A program made the position numbers and the translations under genes. Below, one piece after another: positions 6,625 to 10,360 of a DNA stretch of 10,360 bases; positions within the stretch are counted from its first letter, which is position 1, and every line of letters begins with the position of its first letter. The stretch is from NCBI GenBank assembly GCA_902482195.1, contig CABSZQ010000020.1:1-10360 (forward strand), in the 5' to 3' direction. This DNA is from an uncultured Haemophilus sp. (GTDB lineage Bacteria; Pseudomonadota; Gammaproteobacteria; Enterobacterales; Pasteurellaceae). The notes below the pieces were generated by a model. That model was not told the DNA's origin and did not search any database. It saw only the letters and a list, made by a program, of their open reading frames with translations.

Positions 6625-7806
6625 TTATTCTACAAAGTAATGCGGAATGAAGTGGCTATCATTACCGGTAACTGGGGTAAAATCTTCTCTCAATCCGATG
6701 CCACATGCCACATCACCCACTACCCAAGAACCAATCATAGGATACATGCCATCAAAATTTGGCAGTTCAAATTTCTGTTGATAGATGTAACCTGCTTGAT
6801 CGTAAAAGGCAGAATGTTCGCTGCCTTTGGCAGCAAATTCTAGACCATTACGTTTTTCATAGTAAGAAACATTGGCGCCCTCACGACCTAATGTTGGTTT
6901 TTTCACCCATATTGATTGGCGATCGGTAATATCATGTTTACTAAAGTAAGCAGGTAGTAATAATGGGTGATTTGGGTGCTTTTGCCACAATTTCGCTAAT
7001 AGCACTTTATTGCTTAATAGTAATTTCCACGCAGGTTCAATAAAAGTGGTGGATGAATTGAGCATGTGTGGTGCATATTCTGTTGTAGTCATCCATTCAA
7101 GCGGATAGAGCTTAAATAAACAATCAATAGGTTGATTATTCAGATCGAGGAATTGCTGACTGTCTTTATCGTAGCCCACGTCTTCAATAGCGAGCTGATG
7201 AATATGCCAACCTGCGTTGTAAGCTACATCCGCCAAGTAATCGATATTGCCCCAATCTTCACGGCCTGCTTCTTGCATGGCACTAAAATGGAAATCGTTT
7301 AGCCCTGTTTGCTGTTGAATAAACTGAAAGCGATTGAGCAATTCTTCGTGAATCCAATTAAATTGGTCACGATGCGCTAAGCCTTCAATTTGCTCTAACC
7401 ATTGCCATTGCACCACAGCAGCTTCAAGCAGGGAAGTTGGCGTGTCGGCATTGTACTCAAACATTTTGAGGTTTTCGCCGTCATAACCAAAATCAAAACG
7501 GCCATATAAGTGCGGTACGTTTTTAGCCCATGTTTGTTCAATCAGATTTTTCTGTAAATCGGTGAAGCGATAATGGGCATAATCACCTTGTTTAATTTCA
7601 TCGGCAACAAAATCCATACACATTGCATGCAATTCGTTGGTGGCATCTTCAATACGATTGATTTCAGCTAGGGTAAATTCATATGCCACATTATCCGACC
7701 AATAATGCGAGCCATCAGAGGAAGGCAGATTATAGTAATCAAAGCCCACATCTAATAATTGTTGCACCATATTAGGGCGAGTAGGGAAACCTGTGATTCG
7801 TTTCAT
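6625..7806 (-). CDS. ygiC: YgiC-like ATP-grasp protein, glutathionylspermidine synthase family
   Basis: This matches E. coli YgiC along its length (393 versus about 386 residues) and corresponds to the synthetase domain of glutathionylspermidine synthase without the amidase domain. ATP-grasp features are visible. Arg103 and Asp105 (GRFD), then Glu117 and Asn119 (EYNADTPTS), keep the spacing of the Mg-ATP residues of E. coli GspS. VKKPTLGREGANV (301-313) is the nucleotide-binding loop region. The C-terminus IPHYFVE parallels YgiC IFVE. Family logic predicts ATP-dependent amide ligation, but the substrate of YgiC-type proteins is not established, so glutathionylspermidine synthesis should not be assumed. 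It starts 2 bp after the ygiB-like gene, with AGGCGG as a likely ribosome-binding site. The same ygiB-ygiC order occurs in E. coli. Confidence 0.9.
   Translation of the reverse strand: MKRITGFPTRPNMVQQLLDVGFDYYNLPSSDGSHYWSDNVAYEFTLAEINRIEDATNELHAMCMDFVADEIKQGDYAHYRFTDLQKNLIEQTWAKNVPHLYGRFDFGYDGENLKMFEYNADTPTSLLEAAVVQWQWLEQIEGLAHRDQFNWIHEELLNRFQFIQQQTGLNDFHFSAMQEAGREDWGNIDYLADVAYNAGWHIHQLAIEDVGYDKDSQQFLDLNNQPIDCLFKLYPLEWMTTTEYAPHMLNSSTTFIEPAWKLLLSNKVLLAKLWQKHPNHPLLLPAYFSKHDITDRQSIWVKKPTLGREGANVSYYEKRNGLEFAAKGSEHSAFYDQAGYIYQQKFELPNFDGMYPMIGSWVVGDVACGIGLREDFTPVTGNDSHFIPHYFVE
7508..7516 (+). repeat. Uptake signal sequence inside the ygiC-like gene
   Basis: Exact AAGTGCGGT within the coding sequence. 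On the coding strand it reads ACCGCACTT and falls on the codons for Val97-Pro98-His99-Leu100. It has no inverted partner nearby. Confidence 0.9.
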
Positions 7807-7808
7807 AT

Positions 7809-8438
7809 TTAACCGCCTGAGCTACGGCTACTACTTGAATTTGAGCTTTTAAAGCCACCGCGTGAAACCGGTTTGCTGTAAGTGCTACCTGCATTGCCTT
7901 TAACTAATACAGGCTTACCGACAGAACGATTAGTTTGCGGTTGGATAACTTGGCCCGTTGGCGTTGAAACGGCACGGTTGCTCGGATTGTAGCTCGGTCC
8001 TAAAAATGAGCCCATCGTACGCGCGATCATATAACCCATTGCGGCGCCTGCAATCGCACTACCCATGCTACCGTGTCCTTCTCCTGTTGCAGAGCTCGTG
8101 TGACTTGTTCCCTCAGAACTGCTTGAGTTGCCAGAGTGAGTTGCTCCATCTGGATTTAAGGTTTGTTTGACGGTCTGATTGTCTTCTGACCATTCGCTAT
8201 TATTGCTTGGACGTGTATTTAAATTGCCCGAGAGAGAGGAGCCAGATCCTGCATGTGCAGTCGTGCTGCTGTTATTTTCATTAGATTGGTCAGCTTCACA
8301 TAATTCAATTTTTTGCCAATCAGCTAAACAATCCTCAAGGCTGTTATAAACATCTCGTTGAACTTGCTCTTCTGAGCAGCCGCCCAATAAAGCCACAATA
8401 GAAAGACTGACGAGAACTTGATTTTTCTTTTTCATCAT
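7809..8438 (-). CDS. ygiB: YgiB-like lipoprotein (DUF1190 family)
   Basis: A predicted outer-membrane lipoprotein of unknown function. The 209-residue product begins with a basic, hydrophobic signal peptide and a lipobox LGGC, giving lipidated Cys21; Ser at +2 favours sorting to the outer membrane. The mature start has Cys37 and Cys47 in a YNSLEDCLADW context, matching YgiB-type proteins. The middle (about 52-122) is low complexity, rich in Ser, Gly, Asn and Thr. A small hydrophobic Gly/Ala segment, GSAIAGAAMGYMIARTMG (126-143), follows. The end, RGGFKSSNSSSSRSSGG, resembles the RGGF and SSRSMGG end of E. coli YgiB. It lies 4 bp after yigB and 2 bp before ygiC, with no clear Shine-Dalgarno, so translational coupling is likely. 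The start could be either of two adjacent ATG codons. Confidence 0.82.
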   Translation of the reverse strand: MMKKKNQVLVSLSIVALLGGCSEEQVQRDVYNSLEDCLADWQKIELCEADQSNENNSSTTAHAGSGSSLSGNLNTRPSNNSEWSEDNQTVKQTLNPDGATHSGNSSSSEGTSHTSSATGEGHGSMGSAIAGAAMGYMIARTMGSFLGPSYNPSNRAVSTPTGQVIQPQTNRSVGKPVLVKGNAGSTYSKPVSRGGFKSSNSSSSRSSGG

Positions 8439-8442
8439 AGGG

Positions 8443-9150
8443 TTAAAGTGTTAATAATTCAGTTAAATGATTGATTTCTAATGTAGGCAAAACACTTGCT
8501 TCAGTAAATGAATTGAGATCTTTGCCCGATAAATTAATCCATACAGCTTGGCAACCTGCTTGAATGGCGCCTTGAACATCCGTGGTTAAGTTATCACCAA
8601 TATGTAAAATTTCACTCGGTTTTATGCCAAAATAATGGGCGGTTTGGTGGAACAAATCTTGATGAGGTTTCGCTCTGCCTTGTTCTCCACCACGTAAACT
8701 CAGCTGAAAGTGTTCAAACCCAATACGTTTTGCAATCACATTACCATTGGTAATCACGCTAAGCGGGTAGCGATCTTTCAGTTGATTCAGCACTTCAATA
8801 CTTTCTGCGGGTACATCAATTTTATGTCGCCATTCAATAAATTCTTCCATAGCGATGGCCAAAGTGCGGTCAATTTCAACCGCACTTTTACCATGATGTA
8901 CCAGTAAGTTGCGTAACGTTTCGACACGCCAGGCGATCACATCTTCAGCAATCAAGGGATCTTTCTCCGCTAGTTGCCATTTCCATTCTCGCCAATATTC
9001 TGAGGTAAGCTCACTCAGTTGCGCGTGTTCTTGCACACATTGAAGAAATCGTTCTTCGGCCAAACGAATGACAGCACTGTTATCGTAAAGGGTGTCATCA
9101 AGATCAAAACTCATAACCTTGAAAGGCTGAAGACCGCGGTAAAATCGCAT
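8443..9150 (-). CDS. yigB: HAD-superfamily phosphatase, YigB-like
   Basis: E. coli YigB dephosphorylates 5-amino-6-(5-phospho-D-ribitylamino)uracil in riboflavin synthesis and also FMN. This 235-residue protein aligns with it end to end by eye (E. coli 238). The N-terminus MRFYRGL, the aspartate nucleophile motif DLDDTLYDN (Asp16 and Asp18), WRHKIDVP, motif II ITNGN (Thr134), motif III GRAKP (Lys161) and motif IV HIGDNLTTDVQGAI (Asp186, Asp191) are all present in order. TAGGAT, overlapping the stop of the upstream gene, serves as ribosome-binding site; the gap is 8 bp. Exact substrate is inferred from family. An inverted pair of uptake signals lies inside this CDS and encodes residues 88-97. 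Confidence 0.88.
   Translation of the reverse strand: MRFYRGLQPFKVMSFDLDDTLYDNSAVIRLAEERFLQCVQEHAQLSELTSEYWREWKWQLAEKDPLIAEDVIAWRVETLRNLLVHHGKSAVEIDRTLAIAMEEFIEWRHKIDVPAESIEVLNQLKDRYPLSVITNGNVIAKRIGFEHFQLSLRGGEQGRAKPHQDLFHQTAHYFGIKPSEILHIGDNLTTDVQGAIQAGCQAVWINLSGKDLNSFTEASVLPTLEINHLTELLTL
8861..8888. repeat. Inverted pair of exact uptake signals inside yigB
   Basis: AAAGTGCGGT (8861-8870) and ACCGCACTTT (8879-8888) form a perfect 10-bp inverted repeat with an 8-base loop. Both contain the exact 9-base USS. On the coding strand they encode Lys88-Ser-Ala-Val-Glu-Ile-Asp-Arg-Thr-Leu97. No T-tract follows on the minus strand, so it is not an obvious terminator. Confidence 0.93.
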
Positions 9151-9158
9151 AGTTAATC

Positions 9159-9578
9159 CTATTTAATGGTATTCACACCAAGCCATGCGGTCGCACGTTC
9201 ATTGGTGATTTCTTCGTGTGTCCACATGCTCATTAAGTCAGGCTGAGGATGTTTGTTGGTGTTATAGCCGATCAAATGGGCAAAATCAAATACGGCATGC
9301 GGATAGCCGTTAATAAGCAATAAGGCTAAATAACCACTTTCATCCCAGCAGATTTCTAATTTACGTGCTTCGTGGTGATTGCGTGTGTTATCGACGTTAT
9401 AAACATGTAAGCAATCGACAACAGGCTGCGCATTTTGACGCATATCTAACGCATAAAAATAGCCGGTTTCACCGTCATCTTCAAACATCACCGCTAGGTG
9501 CTCATGTACAGTCGAGTGTGTGCCGACTTGTTTTGGTTGACCGAGAAAGAGTTGATCTTCGAGGGTTAAATGTAACAT
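9159..9578 (-). CDS. Small uncharacterised cytoplasmic protein, probably DUF2251 family
   Basis: A 139-residue protein without signal peptide or membrane segment. Features are an acidic EDDGETGYFYALD stretch, a LHVYNVDN segment, and a conserved-looking WDESGYLALLLINGYPHAVFDF block, which I associate from memory with DUF2251; that assignment is tentative and gives no function. I chose the ATG at 9578 because AAAGGA (9585-9590, minus strand) lies six bases upstream. The frame is open further to a TTG at 9626, but that lies in the eno terminator hairpin and has no ribosome-binding site. It is the first gene of the minus-strand cluster after eno, 8 bp before yigB. I see no strong promoter, so it may rely on eno read-through or on a start near its terminator. 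Confidence 0.8.
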   Translation of the reverse strand: MLHLTLEDQLFLGQPKQVGTHSTVHEHLAVMFEDDGETGYFYALDMRQNAQPVVDCLHVYNVDNTRNHHEARKLEICWDESGYLALLLINGYPHAVFDFAHLIGYNTNKHPQPDLMSMWTHEEITNERATAWLGVNTIK

Positions 9579-9603
9579 TTTCTTTCCTTTAAATATTAGA
9601 TAG

Positions 9604-9635
9604 AAAAACACCGCACTTTTATGCAAAGTGCGGTG
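9604..9635 (-). terminator. Intrinsic terminator of eno from a perfect inverted USS pair
   Basis: Bases 9609-9619 pair perfectly with 9625-9635 (11 bp, 5-base loop). Both arms hold an exact USS (ACCGCACTT at 9610-9618 and AAGTGCGGT at 9626-9634). Read on the minus strand the stem is followed by five T residues (9604-9608). It lies 27 bases past the eno stop. Confidence 0.92.
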
Positions 9636-9661
9636 CTATTTTACATTAAATTAAGCAAAAA

Positions 9662-10360
<699 letters not shown>

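Noticed and set aside
8220..8290. Frameshift or degraded region in the ygiB-like gene suggested by Ser/Gly/Asn-rich sequence
   Set aside because: The frame is intact from lipobox to the family-like C-terminus; the middle is variable low-complexity linker as in other YgiB-type proteins.
9579..9626. N-terminal extension of the DUF2251-like gene to a TTG at 9626
   Set aside because: It would translate part of the eno terminator hairpin, lacks a ribosome-binding site, and the ATG at 9578 has AAAGGA at good spacing.
954..9634. Repeated AAGTGCGGT taken as a CRISPR-like or mobile repeat array
   Set aside because: Copies are short, irregularly spaced and in both orientations, as expected for dispersed DNA uptake signals.

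Overview
The window is a chromosomal segment of a Haemophilus-type Pasteurellaceae bacterium, plausibly H. parainfluenzae or a close relative. The main evidence is eleven exact copies of the 9-base Haemophilus DNA uptake signal sequence (USS) AAGTGCGGT, eight on + and three on -. AT-rich codon use and proteins close to their enterobacterial orthologues support this. The species call is inference. Nearly all the content is housekeeping, and I found no mobile element, CRISPR array, tRNA or rRNA.

Left part (1-5276, all +): the C-terminal two thirds of trigger factor (tig), then clpP and clpX, secE and nusG, and rplK and rplA. This is a protein quality-control block joined to a transcription, translocation and ribosome block. 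Trigger factor folds nascent chains, ClpXP degrades tagged or damaged proteins, SecE belongs to the SecYEG translocon, NusG controls RNA polymerase processivity, and L11/L1 are 50S proteins. Each block is bounded by hairpins, several built from inverted USS pairs. A strong sigma70-like promoter (TTGAAA-17-TAAAAT) and a possible L1 autoregulatory hairpin precede rplK. In E. coli rplKA continues into rplJL-rpoBC; here the cluster ends at rplA with a terminator.

Middle (5277-5430): a convergent junction with two strong hairpins, one from a perfect inverted USS pair and one with an 18-bp perfect stem that can serve both strands.

Right part (5431-10360, all -): the C-terminal half of enolase (eno) runs in from the right edge and ends at a USS-pair terminator. 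It is followed in the transcription direction by a tight five-gene cluster: a small uncharacterised protein (probably DUF2251), a YigB-type HAD phosphatase, a YgiB-like lipoprotein, a YgiC-like ATP-grasp enzyme (glutathionylspermidine synthase family) and an iron-dependent alcohol dehydrogenase of the YqhD/BDH type. Gaps are 2-8 bp among the first four genes and 48 bp before the last.

The parts most worth a second look are the inverted USS pair inside the yigB coding sequence, the terminator-like hairpin overlapping the likely clpP promoter, the unpaired USS plus T-tract after clpX, the rplK leader, and the poorly characterised ygiB-ygiC cluster, which has no obvious promoter of its own.
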